DNA of 64,000 nucleotides from Paractinoplanes lichenicola (GCF_016785085.1 NZ_JAENHO010000001.1:434001-498000); one strand, 5' to 3'. Shown: positions 45,901 through 55,239, counted from the stretch's first letter. Notes: generated from the sequence alone by a model not told the origin. Program-made: numbers and translations.

Positions 45901-48888
45901 ATGCGCTCTATGCCCACTCGACGCGCACTCCTTGCCCTGATCGGTGCGGCCGGCGGCGCCCTCGCCCTGCCCCTTCCCGCGCCGGCCGTGGCGGCGGACC
46001 CGGTCGCCGACGAATATCACCGGCTGCTGCTCGCGCACACCCGCTGGGTGCAGCAGCAGTGGGATGCGGCGACCGGCGCCTATCGGGCGGACGATTTCCG
46101 GTTCGCGGCCGTGCTCGGCAACGCCGTGCTGCTGACCACCGACGGCTACGACGCCGCGCTGGCCGGGGTCGACGCGGCCACCCTGCGGCAGCACACCCTG
46201 GCCACCATCACCCGGTTCGCGGCCACCAACCGGCTCGCCGGCGGCACCGAGTGGGGGCAGCGCCTGTTCTGGGATTCGACGTTCGAGTTGTATTTCGTGC
46301 TCGCGGCCCGCCTGATGTGGGCCGATCTCGACGCCGCCACCCGCGCCGACGTCGACCGCATCGCCCGCGGGCAGGCCGCGTACGCGTACGGGTTGGGCAC
46401 CGGCAACGACCCGCTGAGCGGCGCCTGGACCCCGAACGGCGGCACGGGCGGCTATCGCGGCGACACCAAGCTGGAGGAGATGGGCGTCTACGCCCAGGCC
46501 ATCGCGCCCGGGCTGGCGTGGGCCCCCGCCGGTGACGCGGAGGCGGCCCGCTGGCGGGAACGGTTCGTGTTCTGGGCGGCCAACGCGAGCGGGCTGCCCG
46601 CGGCCGACCGGGCCAACCCGGCGCTCGTCGACGGCCGGGCGGTCAGCGCGAACACCGCCCACAATCTGCACGACTCCTTCGTGGTGGAGAACCACGAGTC
46701 GGTCAACCCGCACTACCAGGCCGAGTTGTGGCGCACCGCCGGGCGGGCCGCCGCGCATTTCCTCGCCGCCGGTAAGCCGTTGCCGCAGGTGCTCACCCGC
46801 CAGCCGAACGGCCGCGAGCTGTGGGCGACCTTGCGCCTGCTCGCCAGTGACGCCGGCGAACCGGTGATGCCGATGGTCGCCGACCGCTACCACCTGTACG
46901 GCCGGGACGTCCTGCCGCTGGCGTTCCTCGCGCAGGTGCAGGGCGACCGGCACGCCGCCCGGGCCGAGGCCGACCTCGCGGCCCGGCTCATGCCCTACCT
47001 GCGTTACGCCCCCGACTATCGGCTGACGAAGTTCAGCGGCGAGGAGAAGTACGAGCCGGAGGCCCGCGCCGAACTCGCCATCGCGTTCCTCTTCCACCGC
47101 TGGCGGACGACGCCGGTGCAGCCGGTGACCAGCAGCGAGTTCTTCGCCGCGGCGGCGGGCGTCCGCACCTTCGGCCCGGCCGTCGGCCTGACCGCGCAGC
47201 AGACCGAGGCCGGCTTCGCGGCCGCCGTGACCAAGCCCGGCCACGTCGGCTTCCTGTGGCAGCCCGGCCACGACAACTGGCTGATCGACACCCGGGCGCC
47301 CGCCTTCCTGCCGGCCCTGACCACACCGCCGACCCGCACGTGGACGGCCGCCTACATTGCGGCCCGCGACGGCGCCGACGCCACAGCGACCGTGCTCGAG
47401 ACCGCCGCCGGCTGGGCCGGTTACGCTACCCTGCCGACCGGGACGGTCGTCTACTCCGGACCCGGCCCGTCCTCGCTGACCCTGTTCAACCTGAGCATGC
47501 CCGGCGTGCCCGGCCTCGACGGCAACCGCTCGTTCACCGGCTCGGCCGGCACCGTGACCCCGGCCCCGGGGCTCGGCGACGGCGGCACCGACAAGGTCAC
47601 CTTCGCCGCCCGCGCGGCCCGGCACGTCCGGTTCCTCGGCCGGTCCGCGTCCGGCCAGTACGGCTACTCCCTGTTCGGCTTGCAAGCGTTCGACACCGGC
47701 GGCACCGATCGCGCCCTCGGCCGTACGGTGACCGCCTCTTCGGCCGATCCCACATATCCGGCCGCCAACGCCGTCGACGGCAACGCCACCACCCGATGGG
47801 CCGTCGCCCGCGAGGAGCGTGGCCGCGCCGACAGCTGGCTCGCCGTCGACCTCGGCGCCACCGTCCAGCTGACCGGGGTCACCCTGACCTGGGAGGCCGC
47901 GCACGCCACGTCGTACCTGGTGCAGACCTCCCTCGACGGCACCACCTGGAGCACCGCCGTGGCCGCGCCGAGCACCTCGAACCTGGGCGCCTGGGCCGTC
48001 ATCGACGGCCGGGCCGGACTGGTCGCCCACGGCGCCACCGGCTCCATCACCGCATCGTCCACGCTCGTCACCCTCCCGCCCGCCACCCTCATCGAGGGGT
48101 ATTGCGGCGCCGGCACCGACCTGGCCGCCGCGGCGAGTCGCCGGCTGCCCACCGGAGGACCGCCGACCCTGCGGCTCAGCGACGCCGACGGCTTCCTGAC
48201 CCTGCTCAACCTCTCCTCGGCGCCGATCACCGGTGCGTTGCTGACCCTGCCGCGCGGTGACCGCCTGTATCGAGGGGTTTCCGTGGCCCGCCCCGACGGG
48301 GGTCTCGATCTCACCGCGTCGGTGCCCGCCGGCGGCGGCGCGGTCCGGGCCGTCCGGTTCACCCTCACCGGACGCGCCCCGGCCGGCACCCGGTTCTCCG
48401 TCGCCGACTCGCACCACGTCGCGATCACCGCACCCGCCGGCGCCGCGGTCGACGTGACGCTCACCGCGGGCGCCTGGTCGGCGCGCGCCCAGGTCCCCGG
48501 CGGGCAGAACCGGAGCTTCGCCGTGCCGGTGACCGGACCGGTCACCCCCACCACGGACCTGGCCCGCGGGCAGACCACCTTCCCCACCTCCCCGCTGCCG
48601 GCCGGCATGGGCGAGCCGTCGCACGCCGTCGACGGCGACCCCGGCACCGCCTGGCGGCCCGGCCCGAACGGGCGGATGGTCGTCGACCTCGGCGCCTCCC
48701 GTGCCGTGGCCACTGTCTCGCTGACCTGGACCAGCGGCCCGCGCCCCACGGCCCGTCTCGAGACCTCCCCCGACGGCGTGACCTACGCCCCCTTCACCGG
48801 AGCGACCTCGGCCCGGTACGTCGCCGTGGCCGTACCCGGCTGGACCACCGGCAACGCGGAGCTCGCCGAATTGGCGGTGACCGCATGA
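45901..48888 (+). CDS. Large secreted alpha-toroid-like enzyme with two F5/8-type (discoidin) domains
   Basis: The 995-residue protein begins with a signal (ALLALIGAAGGALALPLPAPAVAA type). A large helical N-terminal domain (about residues 40-510) has repeated His/Asp-rich motifs such as NTAHNLHDSFVVENHESVNP. A beta-rich linker follows. Discoidin (F5/8 type C/CBM32-like) domains lie near RALGRTVTASSADPTYPAAN and at the C-terminus (GEPSHAVDGDPGTAWRPGPN). The toroid suggests a polysaccharide-active enzyme, but no family could be named. It overlaps the next gene by 4 bp (ATGA). Confidence 0.83.
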   Translation: MRSMPTRRALLALIGAAGGALALPLPAPAVAADPVADEYHRLLLAHTRWVQQQWDAATGAYRADDFRFAAVLGNAVLLTTDGYDAALAGVDAATLRQHTLATITRFAATNRLAGGTEWGQRLFWDSTFELYFVLAARLMWADLDAATRADVDRIARGQAAYAYGLGTGNDPLSGAWTPNGGTGGYRGDTKLEEMGVYAQAIAPGLAWAPAGDAEAARWRERFVFWAANASGLPAADRANPALVDGRAVSANTAHNLHDSFVVENHESVNPHYQAELWRTAGRAAAHFLAAGKPLPQVLTRQPNGRELWATLRLLASDAGEPVMPMVADRYHLYGRDVLPLAFLAQVQGDRHAARAEADLAARLMPYLRYAPDYRLTKFSGEEKYEPEARAELAIAFLFHRWRTTPVQPVTSSEFFAAAAGVRTFGPAVGLTAQQTEAGFAAAVTKPGHVGFLWQPGHDNWLIDTRAPAFLPALTTPPTRTWTAAYIAARDGADATATVLETAAGWAGYATLPTGTVVYSGPGPSSLTLFNLSMPGVPGLDGNRSFTGSAGTVTPAPGLGDGGTDKVTFAARAARHVRFLGRSASGQYGYSLFGLQAFDTGGTDRALGRTVTASSADPTYPAANAVDGNATTRWAVAREERGRADSWLAVDLGATVQLTGVTLTWEAAHATSYLVQTSLDGTTWSTAVAAPSTSNLGAWAVIDGRAGLVAHGATGSITASSTLVTLPPATLIEGYCGAGTDLAAAASRRLPTGGPPTLRLSDADGFLTLLNLSSAPITGALLTLPRGDRLYRGVSVARPDGGLDLTASVPAGGGAVRAVRFTLTGRAPAGTRFSVADSHHVAITAPAGAAVDVTLTAGAWSARAQVPGGQNRSFAVPVTGPVTPTTDLARGQTTFPTSPLPAGMGEPSHAVDGDPGTAWRPGPNGRMVVDLGASRAVATVSLTWTSGPRPTARLETSPDGVTYAPFTGATSARYVAVAVPGWTTGNAELAELAVTA

Positions 48889-50327
48889 AGAAGCTCGTCC
48901 TCGCGGTGGCGGTCCTCATCCTGTCCGCCGCTTCACCCGTGGCCGCCGCCCCACCCGGTACGCCCGTGGCCGACCCGGTGCGCACCGAGCCGGTCACGAT
49001 GGGCCTCGGCGTGGTGCTGACCCAGTACGCGCAGTTCCCGCAATCCCAGCCCGACCCGGCGCCGACCGACCCGCGGCTCATGCGTACCGCCCGGATCAAC
49101 ACGATCATGGAGATGCCCGACGGCTCCGGGCGGCGCGCGGTGCCCGATCTCAACGGCAAGCTCTACCTCGTACGCGATGGGGTGCCGTCGGTGTTTCTCG
49201 ATGTGGCGGCGCAGTTCCAGCCCCAGTTCTTCTCCGGCCGCGGCCTCGGTCAGGGCTTCGGCTACGTGACGTTCCACCCCGGCTTCCGCACCAACGGCTT
49301 GTTCTACACCGTGCACAGCGAGGAGTCCGCGCAGACGACGGCCCGGCCCGACTGGCAGCAGTCCGGCACGTTCCTGCACAACGTCGTCACCGAGTGGCGG
49401 GCCACCAACCCGGCCGCGAACACGTTCGCCGGCACCCGCCGGGAGGTGCTGCGCCTGGGCTTCGGCGGCCAGATCCACGGCATTCAGGAAATCAATTTCA
49501 ACCCGTTCGCCAAGTCCGGCGACCCCGACTACGGCCTGCTCTATCTGGCGGTCGGCGACGGCGGTCTCGGCGTGGGCAACACCGAGCCGCAAAACCTTTC
49601 CCTCCCGTACGGCAAATTGCTGCGCCTGGATCCGCGCGGTACCGATGCGGCCAATCACAAGTACGGCATCCCGCCGCAGAACCCGTTCGTCGGCCGCGCC
49701 GGTGCGCTCGGCGAGGTCTACGCTTACGGCTTCCGTGACCCGCACCGGTTCAGCTGGGACAAGGCCACCGGCCGGATGTATCTCGGGCACATCGGCGAGA
49801 AGACCATCGAGGCCGTCTACGAGGTGCGGGCCGGGGACAACCTCGGCTGGAGCAACCGCGAGGGCACCTGGGTCTTCGACCGGGCCGCGACCAACCCCTG
49901 CGACCGCCTCTACCCGCTGCCCGCCAACGACGCCCAGCTCGGCTACACCTATCCGGTCGCCATGTACGACCACAACCCGCCGCCGGGCTGGAACTGCACC
50001 GACGACGTCGGCGTAGCGATCGCCGGTGGCTTCGTCTACCGGGGCACGGCCCTGCCCGCCCTGCAGGGCAAATACGTCTTCGGCGACCTCGTCGACGGCC
50101 GGCTGTACTACACCGAGGCGAGCGCGATGGTCCGCGGCGGCCCCCTGGCCACCATCCACCGCCTGCACGTGTTCGACGCCGCCGGCACCTCGGTGCGGAT
50201 GCGGGATCTCTCCGCTCCCGGCGCCCCGGGCGACCCCGACCGGGTCGAACCGGCTCGGAGGTCGTGCTCGCCCAGCCCGGCACCGCCCGCCCGGGCCCAC
50301 GCCGCCCCCACGAATACGCCGTGCTGA
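48885..50327 (+). CDS. PQQ-type sugar dehydrogenase-like secreted protein, 3' end frameshifted
   Basis: The protein has a signal peptide (LVLAVAVLILSAASPVAAAP) and a six-bladed propeller of the soluble sugar/sorbosone-dehydrogenase type (GRGLGQGFGYVTFHPGFRTN, EINFNPFAKSGDPDYGLLYL, HIGEKTIEAVYEVRAGDNLG). At about 50247 (DPDRV) the frame shifts to a meaningless tail ending at 50327. The correct continuation, VVLAQPGTARPGPRR, is in the next frame. The C-terminal end of the propeller and the start of the following domain are missing. It is translated from an ATG overlapping the previous stop. Confidence 0.85.
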   Translation: MKKLVLAVAVLILSAASPVAAAPPGTPVADPVRTEPVTMGLGVVLTQYAQFPQSQPDPAPTDPRLMRTARINTIMEMPDGSGRRAVPDLNGKLYLVRDGVPSVFLDVAAQFQPQFFSGRGLGQGFGYVTFHPGFRTNGLFYTVHSEESAQTTARPDWQQSGTFLHNVVTEWRATNPAANTFAGTRREVLRLGFGGQIHGIQEINFNPFAKSGDPDYGLLYLAVGDGGLGVGNTEPQNLSLPYGKLLRLDPRGTDAANHKYGIPPQNPFVGRAGALGEVYAYGFRDPHRFSWDKATGRMYLGHIGEKTIEAVYEVRAGDNLGWSNREGTWVFDRAATNPCDRLYPLPANDAQLGYTYPVAMYDHNPPPGWNCTDDVGVAIAGGFVYRGTALPALQGKYVFGDLVDGRLYYTEASAMVRGGPLATIHRLHVFDAAGTSVRMRDLSAPGAPGDPDRVEPARRSCSPSPAPPARAHAAPTNTPC

Positions 50328-50767
50328 CCGCGGGTCCGCGTTTCGGCGCCGTCGACGTCACGGCCGACGTGCGCATCGACACCCCGGTCGAGGTCACCAA
50401 CCGCGACGTCATCATCGTCTTCGGCTATCAGTCGGACACGCAGTTCTACTACGCCTCGCTGTCGACCGACAACAAGACCTACCCGCACAACGGCATCTTC
50501 AAGGTCGACAACGCCGACCGGGTACGCATCGACTACCAGTGGAACGGCCGCTCCCGTGGGGCGAATCCGTCGATCACCGACACGAACTGGCACACCGTAC
50601 GGGTCAAGCACCTGCCCGCCACCGGCGAGATCGCCGTCTATGTCGACGGGGCCGCCAACCCGCGGATGACCGCCGTCGACAAGACGTTCCGCTCCGGCCG
50701 GGTCGGATTCGGATCGTTCGACAACATCGGACGCCTGCGGTCGTTCCAGGTGACCGGCACACCATAA
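50264..50767 (+). CDS. Detached C-terminal concanavalin-like domain of the dehydrogenase gene
   Basis: This frame reads LAQPGTARPGPRRPHEYAVL and continues VDVTADVRIDTPVEV, WHTVRVKHLPATGEIAVYVD and GRVGFGSFDNIGRLRSFQVT. This is a beta-sandwich of the LamG/3-keto-disaccharide-hydrolase (DUF1080-like) type. It is open only because of the upstream deletion/frameshift and has no ribosome site of its own. I read it as the displaced C-terminus of the preceding gene. Confidence 0.7.
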   Translation: MLAQPGTARPGPRRPHEYAVLTAGPRFGAVDVTADVRIDTPVEVTNRDVIIVFGYQSDTQFYYASLSTDNKTYPHNGIFKVDNADRVRIDYQWNGRSRGANPSITDTNWHTVRVKHLPATGEIAVYVDGAANPRMTAVDKTFRSGRVGFGSFDNIGRLRSFQVTGTP

Positions 50768-50790
50768 CTATTAGTATTGATTACTGTCGT
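50766..50790. promoter_or_regulatory. AT-rich island before the LacI gene
   Basis: About 25 bp (aactattagtattgattact) are strikingly A/T-rich in a >70% GC region and directly follow the dehydrogenase stop. They could hold the promoter or operator for the LacI gene; no perfect palindrome was found. Confidence 0.3.
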
Positions 50791-50802
50791 CGGGTCAGCT
50801 TA

Positions 50803-50885
50803 GGGTCCGTTTCATAACTGTGGCGGGGCTGCGGCGTCTGCGAGCCCTGTTCGCGAGAGGGCCGCCACGGCTGATGAACGGACCC
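50803..50885. mobile_element. 83-bp MITE relic related to the 32-kb element
   Basis: The left end gggtccgtttcataactg is followed by tggcggggctgcgg and matches the outward end of the element at 32177-32340 at 31 of 34 positions. The right end, ctgatgaacggaccc, is a degenerate inverted copy with one base lost. No TA duplication is kept on the right. It ends 3 bp before the LacI start codon. Confidence 0.7.
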
Positions 50886-50888
50886 GAC

Positions 50889-51893
50889 ATGGCAACGATT
50901 CGTGATGTCGCGCGGCTGGCGAAAGTATCGGCCGGCACTGTCTCGCGGGTCCTCAATCACAGCGACAACGTCAACGAGGACCTGCGACGGCGGGTGCGCG
51001 CGGCCGCCGCGGAGCTGGCTTACACGCCACCGGCCCGCGGCGACTCGACCGTGGTGTCCACGATCGGCTTCCTGCTCGCGAGCGCCTACCTGCCGGCCCA
51101 GGACGACCTCATGAACCCTTTCTGGCGGCAGGTCCTGCGCGGCGCGGAACGGGAGGCGGCGCGGTGCGGCATCCGGCTCCGCTACCGCACCCTCAACGCG
51201 GACACCGCCTCCGCCGGGCTGGACGCGGTGCTGCTCGTGGGGTCCGCGACGGACGAACTCCTGGGTGCCGTTGTCGGCCTGCGGATCCCGACCGTCCTGA
51301 TCGACTTCAAGTCCCGGCACTACGCGACCGACTCGATTCTCTCCGACGGCCTCGACGGCGCCCGGGTCGCGGTGGAGCACCTGCTGGCCAACGGTCACCG
51401 CCGGATAGCCTTCGTCGGCGGACCGATGACCAGCCCGGAAGCCGGGATTCAGGCGGTGCCGGCGCTGCAACACCGCTACCTCGGCTACCGCATGGCCCTC
51501 GCGGCCGCCGGCATCGCCTTCGACCCGGCACTGATCGCGCCGTGCCACCTGCGGCCCGACGATGTCACCGCGGCCACCGGCGCGCTGCTGAGCCGGACCA
51601 CCTGCACCGCGATGTTCTGCGCCAACGACCAGACCGCGGCCGGCGCGATACGCGTCCTGAACAGTGCCGGAATGCGCGTTCCGCAGGACGTCTCCGTCAT
51701 CGGCTTCGACGACGAGATCGCGCCGCACACCACCCCGCCCCTGACCACCATGCGCGTCGCTCAGGCAGCGATGGGCCGCATCGGCGTACGCCGGCTGCTG
51801 GCTCGGGCCAAGAACCCCGGCGAACCGCCGTTCACCATCACCCTGCCCGTCGACCTCGTCGAGCGGGCCTCCGTCGTACGGCACCGCTCTTGA
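50889..51893 (+). CDS. LacI-family transcriptional repressor
   Basis: The 334-residue protein has the LacI HTH (MATIRDVARLAKVSAGTVSR plus VLNHSDNVNEDLRRRVRAAA) and a periplasmic-binding-like effector domain ending PPLTTMRVAQAAMGRIGVRR. Its ribosome site would lie in the MITE relic, and a longer GTG start inside that relic is possible. Location beside the secreted discoidin/dehydrogenase genes suggests control of carbohydrate use. Confidence 0.93.
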   Translation: MATIRDVARLAKVSAGTVSRVLNHSDNVNEDLRRRVRAAAAELAYTPPARGDSTVVSTIGFLLASAYLPAQDDLMNPFWRQVLRGAEREAARCGIRLRYRTLNADTASAGLDAVLLVGSATDELLGAVVGLRIPTVLIDFKSRHYATDSILSDGLDGARVAVEHLLANGHRRIAFVGGPMTSPEAGIQAVPALQHRYLGYRMALAAAGIAFDPALIAPCHLRPDDVTAATGALLSRTTCTAMFCANDQTAAGAIRVLNSAGMRVPQDVSVIGFDDEIAPHTTPPLTTMRVAQAAMGRIGVRRLLARAKNPGEPPFTITLPVDLVERASVVRHRS

Positions 51894-51943
51894 ATGGTTT
51901 TATCGACGTGTCGTCATCGCCGCCGAACGGAGGCACGGAAGCT

Positions 51944-52579
51944 GTGCTCGCGGGCAATCTGATCACCGAGACGCTCGACTTCGACGGTGGGCGGCAGGTC
52001 ACCGCGTACATCCCGGCGGGTGCCGCCGAGACGGTCGTCTTCACCGGTGACGGGCAGTCGGTCCCGGCGTGGGCCGGGGTTCTGGAAGCAGCGGACCTGC
52101 CACCCACGATGATCGTCGGGGCGCATCACGCCGAGGACGAGACACTGCGGCTGCATGAATACTCCCCGGGCTTCGATCCGCGGCGGTTCGCGGCCCACGA
52201 GCGGTTCTTCGTCGAGGACGTACGGCGTTGGGCCGCGACCGGTCTGCCCGCGAGCCGGACCGCGGTGTTCGGCGCCTCGGCCGGAGCGGAACTCGCGCTG
52301 GCGCTGGGGCTGCGCCATCCCGACGTCTACGGCGCGGTCCTGGGCGCCTCGCCCGGAGCGGGTTACCGGCCGCCCACCCCACTTCCCGTACGGCTTCCGC
52401 AAACCTACCTCGTCGCGGGCACCGGGGAGCCGTTCTTTCTGGCCAACGCGACCCGGTGGGCCGACGCCCTCCGCGAGGCCGGTGCCGAGGTCGTCATGAC
52501 CGAGCGGGCCGGCTCCCACGGCGATGCCTTCTGGCAGGACGAGTTTCCGCTGATGGTGGCGTGGGCGTCCGGACGCTGA
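51944..52579 (+). CDS. Small alpha/beta-hydrolase (enterochelin-esterase-like)
   Basis: The protein (211 residues from the GTG at 51944, GGAGG upstream) has a beta-rich N-terminus, the nucleophile elbow GASAGAEL and a C-terminal AGSHGDAFWQDE with the catalytic His, typical of the Fes/IroE-like esterase superfamily. A GTG at 51908 would add 12 residues but has no ribosome site. It may follow lacI in one transcript. Confidence 0.85.
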   Translation: MLAGNLITETLDFDGGRQVTAYIPAGAAETVVFTGDGQSVPAWAGVLEAADLPPTMIVGAHHAEDETLRLHEYSPGFDPRRFAAHERFFVEDVRRWAATGLPASRTAVFGASAGAELALALGLRHPDVYGAVLGASPGAGYRPPTPLPVRLPQTYLVAGTGEPFFLANATRWADALREAGAEVVMTERAGSHGDAFWQDEFPLMVAWASGR

Positions 52580-52590
52580 CGGGAGGGATC

Positions 52591-53016
52591 ATGGAAGACA
52601 TGCTGACGATCCAGGAGATGTCGCGGCGGTCCGGGTTCAGCGAGGCGACCCTGCGCTATTACGAGCGGATCGGCCTGCTCGGCGCGGTCGACCGGGATTC
52701 GGCCAGCGGCCACCGGCGGTACGACGGCGGCGTGGTCGAGCGGGTGGAGGCGCTGGCCTGCCTGCGGTCGTCCGGAATGTCGATCGACGGCATGCGCACC
52801 TATGTGCGGCTGCTGGGGGAAGGCGAGGCGGCCGGCGAGCTGCGCGACCTGTTCGCCGAGCAGGCCGGCCACCTGGCCGCCGAGCTCGACCGCCTGCGCG
52901 TACGGCTGGAATACCTGCAGCTGAAGGCCCAGCTCTGGGATGCCCGCAGCCGGGACGACACGGCCGCCGAAGCCGAGACGGTGCGCGAGGTTCAGGAGGT
53001 CGTGAGGGCCTTCTGA
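52591..53016 (+). CDS. MerR-family transcriptional regulator
   Basis: The 141-residue protein has the MerR HTH and wing (TIQEMSRRSGFSEATLRYYE, RIGLLGAVDRDSASGHRRYD) and a coiled-coil dimer helix (AAELDRLRVRLEYLQLKAQL) without an effector domain. It is convergent with the epimerase gene, overlapping it by 25 bp. A perfect CCTCAAG-type palindrome before that epimerase is a good target. Confidence 0.92.
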   Translation: MEDMLTIQEMSRRSGFSEATLRYYERIGLLGAVDRDSASGHRRYDGGVVERVEALACLRSSGMSIDGMRTYVRLLGEGEAAGELRDLFAEQAGHLAAELDRLRVRLEYLQLKAQLWDARSRDDTAAEAETVREVQEVVRAF

Positions 53017-53936
53017 AGGCTCTCCACGGTGTCGGCGATGGTGGTGGCCACGTCGCGTGGTTGCCAGCCGAGGATCCGCCGGGCCTTCTCGTTGCTGATC
53101 TCCGGGAGTTGCGGCGGCTCGCCCGGCTGTTCGGTGACCGGGGGCGCGCCGGGCAGGAGGCGGCTCAGGCCGGCGTAACTGATCGGCCGGCCGCTGACGG
53201 CGATGAAGCGCTGCCCGGCCGCCGCCGGGTTCAGCATGGCCCGCAGGTGCAGGTCGACCACGTCGCGCACGTCGACGACGCCGAAATACTGCCGCGGCAC
53301 GACGGGCATCGAGCCCTCGAGCATGGCCTTGACGAGGCCGATCGACGCGGACAGCTTGTGATCGAGCACGGGGCCGAAGATGCCGGTCGGGTTGATCACC
53401 GCGAGCTCCAGGCCGGGCTGGTCGGCGACGTAGTCCCAGGCGGCGCGCTCGGCCACCGTCTTCGAGCGGATGTACGGCGGCAGGTCGTCGTCCGGGTTCG
53501 TCCAGTCGTTCTCGTCGTAGCGGCCGCCGGGCTTGGCCGAGTAGCCGACCGCGGCGTACGAGGAAGTGAGAATCACGCGTCGCACGCCCGCCGCGCGGCC
53601 GGCGGCCAGCACCCTGAGCGCGCCGTCGCGGGCGGGGACGATCAGCTCGTCGGCGTCGCGCGGCTGCGTGGCCGGGAAGGGCGAGGCGTGATGCCAGACA
53701 TAGCGGACACCGGCCAGCGCTTCGTCCCAGTGGGCGTCGTCCGTGAGTTCCGCCGTACGGAATTCCAGCCGCTCGCCGGGGTCGAAGGCGAGCCGGGCCC
53801 GGACCTCGTGCTCCTGCTCCGGGCGCCGGACCACCGCCCGTACGGAATAGCCTTCGGTCAGCAGCCGTACGAGGGAGTGGCCGCCGAGGTGGCCGGTGGC
53901 GCCGGTGACCAGGATCGGTGCTGTTGTGTCGTTCAT
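52992..53936 (-). CDS. NAD-dependent epimerase/dehydratase (atypical SDR)
   Basis: The 314-residue protein has the Rossmann motif PILVTGATGHLGGHS, the SDR active-site Tyr/Lys pair PPYIRSK and DVRDVVDLHLRAMLN in the substrate domain. It resembles flavonol/cinnamyl-reductase-like epimerases. A 16-bp palindrome 19 bp upstream of its ATG suggests MerR-type control from the convergent regulator gene. Confidence 0.93.
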   Translation of the reverse strand: MNDTTAPILVTGATGHLGGHSLVRLLTEGYSVRAVVRRPEQEHEVRARLAFDPGERLEFRTAELTDDAHWDEALAGVRYVWHHASPFPATQPRDADELIVPARDGALRVLAAGRAAGVRRVILTSSYAAVGYSAKPGGRYDENDWTNPDDDLPPYIRSKTVAERAAWDYVADQPGLELAVINPTGIFGPVLDHKLSASIGLVKAMLEGSMPVVPRQYFGVVDVRDVVDLHLRAMLNPAAAGQRFIAVSGRPISYAGLSRLLPGAPPVTEQPGEPPQLPEISNEKARRILGWQPRDVATTIADTVESLQKALTTS

Positions 53937-53955
53937 GGTGACCGAGTGTTCGCGC

Positions 53956-53971
53956 CCTCAAGCGCTTGAGG
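53956..53971. promoter_or_regulatory. Perfect 16-bp MerR-type operator before the epimerase
   Basis: cctcaagcgcttgagg is a perfect palindrome between the epimerase start and the end of the MFS gene. The CTCAAG half-site is known for MerR-family regulators of oxidoreductases. Confidence 0.6.
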
Positions 53972-55189
53972 TCAAGAGTGAGCCGGCACACCCTCGGGGG
54001 TCGTCGCCCGTCGCCACGAGACCGAGATCAGGGCGACCGCGATCGTGCCGAGCACGCCGCTGGCGCCGATCACGACGGCGGGGGCGAGGCCCGCCTCGAC
54101 CACGGCGCCGGCCACCAGGAAGCCCAGGCCCTGGACGACCAGCAGGCCGGACGCGGCGACGCCCATCGCGCGGCCGCGGAACTCGGGAGCCACCCGGCGG
54201 ACGAAGACGGCGTTGAGCGGGGCGCCGAACGAGGCCCCGGCCCCGGCCGCGGCCAGCAGGATCAGCACGATCACCAGGCCGGGGGCGAACAGGGCCGGGA
54301 TCAGCGCGGCAGTGGAGAGCAGGGCGGCCGGCACGATCATCCGGTCGCGGGTCTCGGGCGACAGGACCCGGGTCAGCACGAGCGCGCCGGCCAGGAAGCC
54401 GACGCAGGGCGCGGCCAGCAACAGGCCGGCCGCCGCGGGGCCGCCGCCGAGCTCGACCGCGTACGGGTAGGCGATGGCCTCGGGCGCGAAGGAGAACGCG
54501 CTGGCGATCCAGACCAGGGCCAGGCAGGTGCGCAGCCACGGATCGGCCAGGATGTAGCGGATGCCGTCGCGGGTCTGGGCCAGCAGCCCGCTCGTCTCGC
54601 CCTCGGGCAGCGCGGCCGGGCGGTTGGCGACCCCCACCGCGATCAGCAGGGCCGACAGCGCGAAGGTGACCGCGTTGCCGGCCAGCGACCAGACCGGGCC
54701 GACGGCGGCGACGATGACCCCGCCGGCGACGAAGCCGAACAGCTGGCTCAGCTGCGAGGTGATGTTGCTCAGGCCGTTGCCGGTGATGTAGGCCTCGCCG
54801 GGCAGGATCTCCGGCATGACGGCCGCGCGGGCGGCGACGAACGGCGGCGAGAACAGATGGGCCGCGTACAGGAGCACGATGGCTAGCCAGAGCGGCAGGC
54901 CGGGCACCGCGACCAGGGCGATCAGAACCGCACGGGCCAGGTCACAGCCGATCAGCACTGCGCGGCGGGGCAACCTGTCGGCGTACGTGGAAAGAATTGG
55001 TCCCCCGAAGACGCCGGGGAGCCAGGCGCTGGCGTAGGCGATCGCGGAGAGCAGCGCGTTGTTCGTCCGGTCGAAGACGAGCACCGCCACGGCCACCGCC
55101 GCCACCTGATCGCCCAGGTAGGACAGCACCTGACCGCCGTACAGGAAGCGGAACTCCCGATAGCCGAACAGCTCGCGATAGGTCGCCAC
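53972..55189 (-). CDS. MFS transporter (MFS_3/enterobactin-exporter-like)
   Basis: The 405-residue membrane protein has twelve helices and the MFS_3 motifs YREFRFLYGGQVLSYLGDQV and STYADRLPRRAVLIGCDLAR. The branch includes EntS-like exporters. It lies in the same direction as the 18-residue peptide gene and 75 bp downstream of it, separated by a terminator. It might export the peptide or another small product. The C-terminus ends just at the MerR-type operator. Confidence 0.92.
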   Translation of the reverse strand: MATYRELFGYREFRFLYGGQVLSYLGDQVAAVAVAVLVFDRTNNALLSAIAYASAWLPGVFGGPILSTYADRLPRRAVLIGCDLARAVLIALVAVPGLPLWLAIVLLYAAHLFSPPFVAARAAVMPEILPGEAYITGNGLSNITSQLSQLFGFVAGGVIVAAVGPVWSLAGNAVTFALSALLIAVGVANRPAALPEGETSGLLAQTRDGIRYILADPWLRTCLALVWIASAFSFAPEAIAYPYAVELGGGPAAAGLLLAAPCVGFLAGALVLTRVLSPETRDRMIVPAALLSTAALIPALFAPGLVIVLILLAAAGAGASFGAPLNAVFVRRVAPEFRGRAMGVAASGLLVVQGLGFLVAGAVVEAGLAPAVVIGASGVLGTIAVALISVSWRRATTPEGVPAHS

Positions 55190-55211
55190 GACACCCCTCG
55201 AGATAGCAAAA

Positions 55212-55239
55212 GGTGCCGCCCGACGTCCCGGGCGGCACC
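55212..55239 (-). terminator. Rho-independent terminator between the peptide gene and the MFS gene
   Basis: On the minus strand, an 11-bp perfect stem (ggtgccgcccg with cgggcggcacc) and a 6-nt loop are followed directly by TTTTGCT. It would end a short transcript from the peptide gene. Confidence 0.75.

Noticed and set aside
45853..48624. Minus-strand open frame of about 920 codons opposite the discoidin protein
   Set aside because: No domain, composition typical of an antisense shadow.
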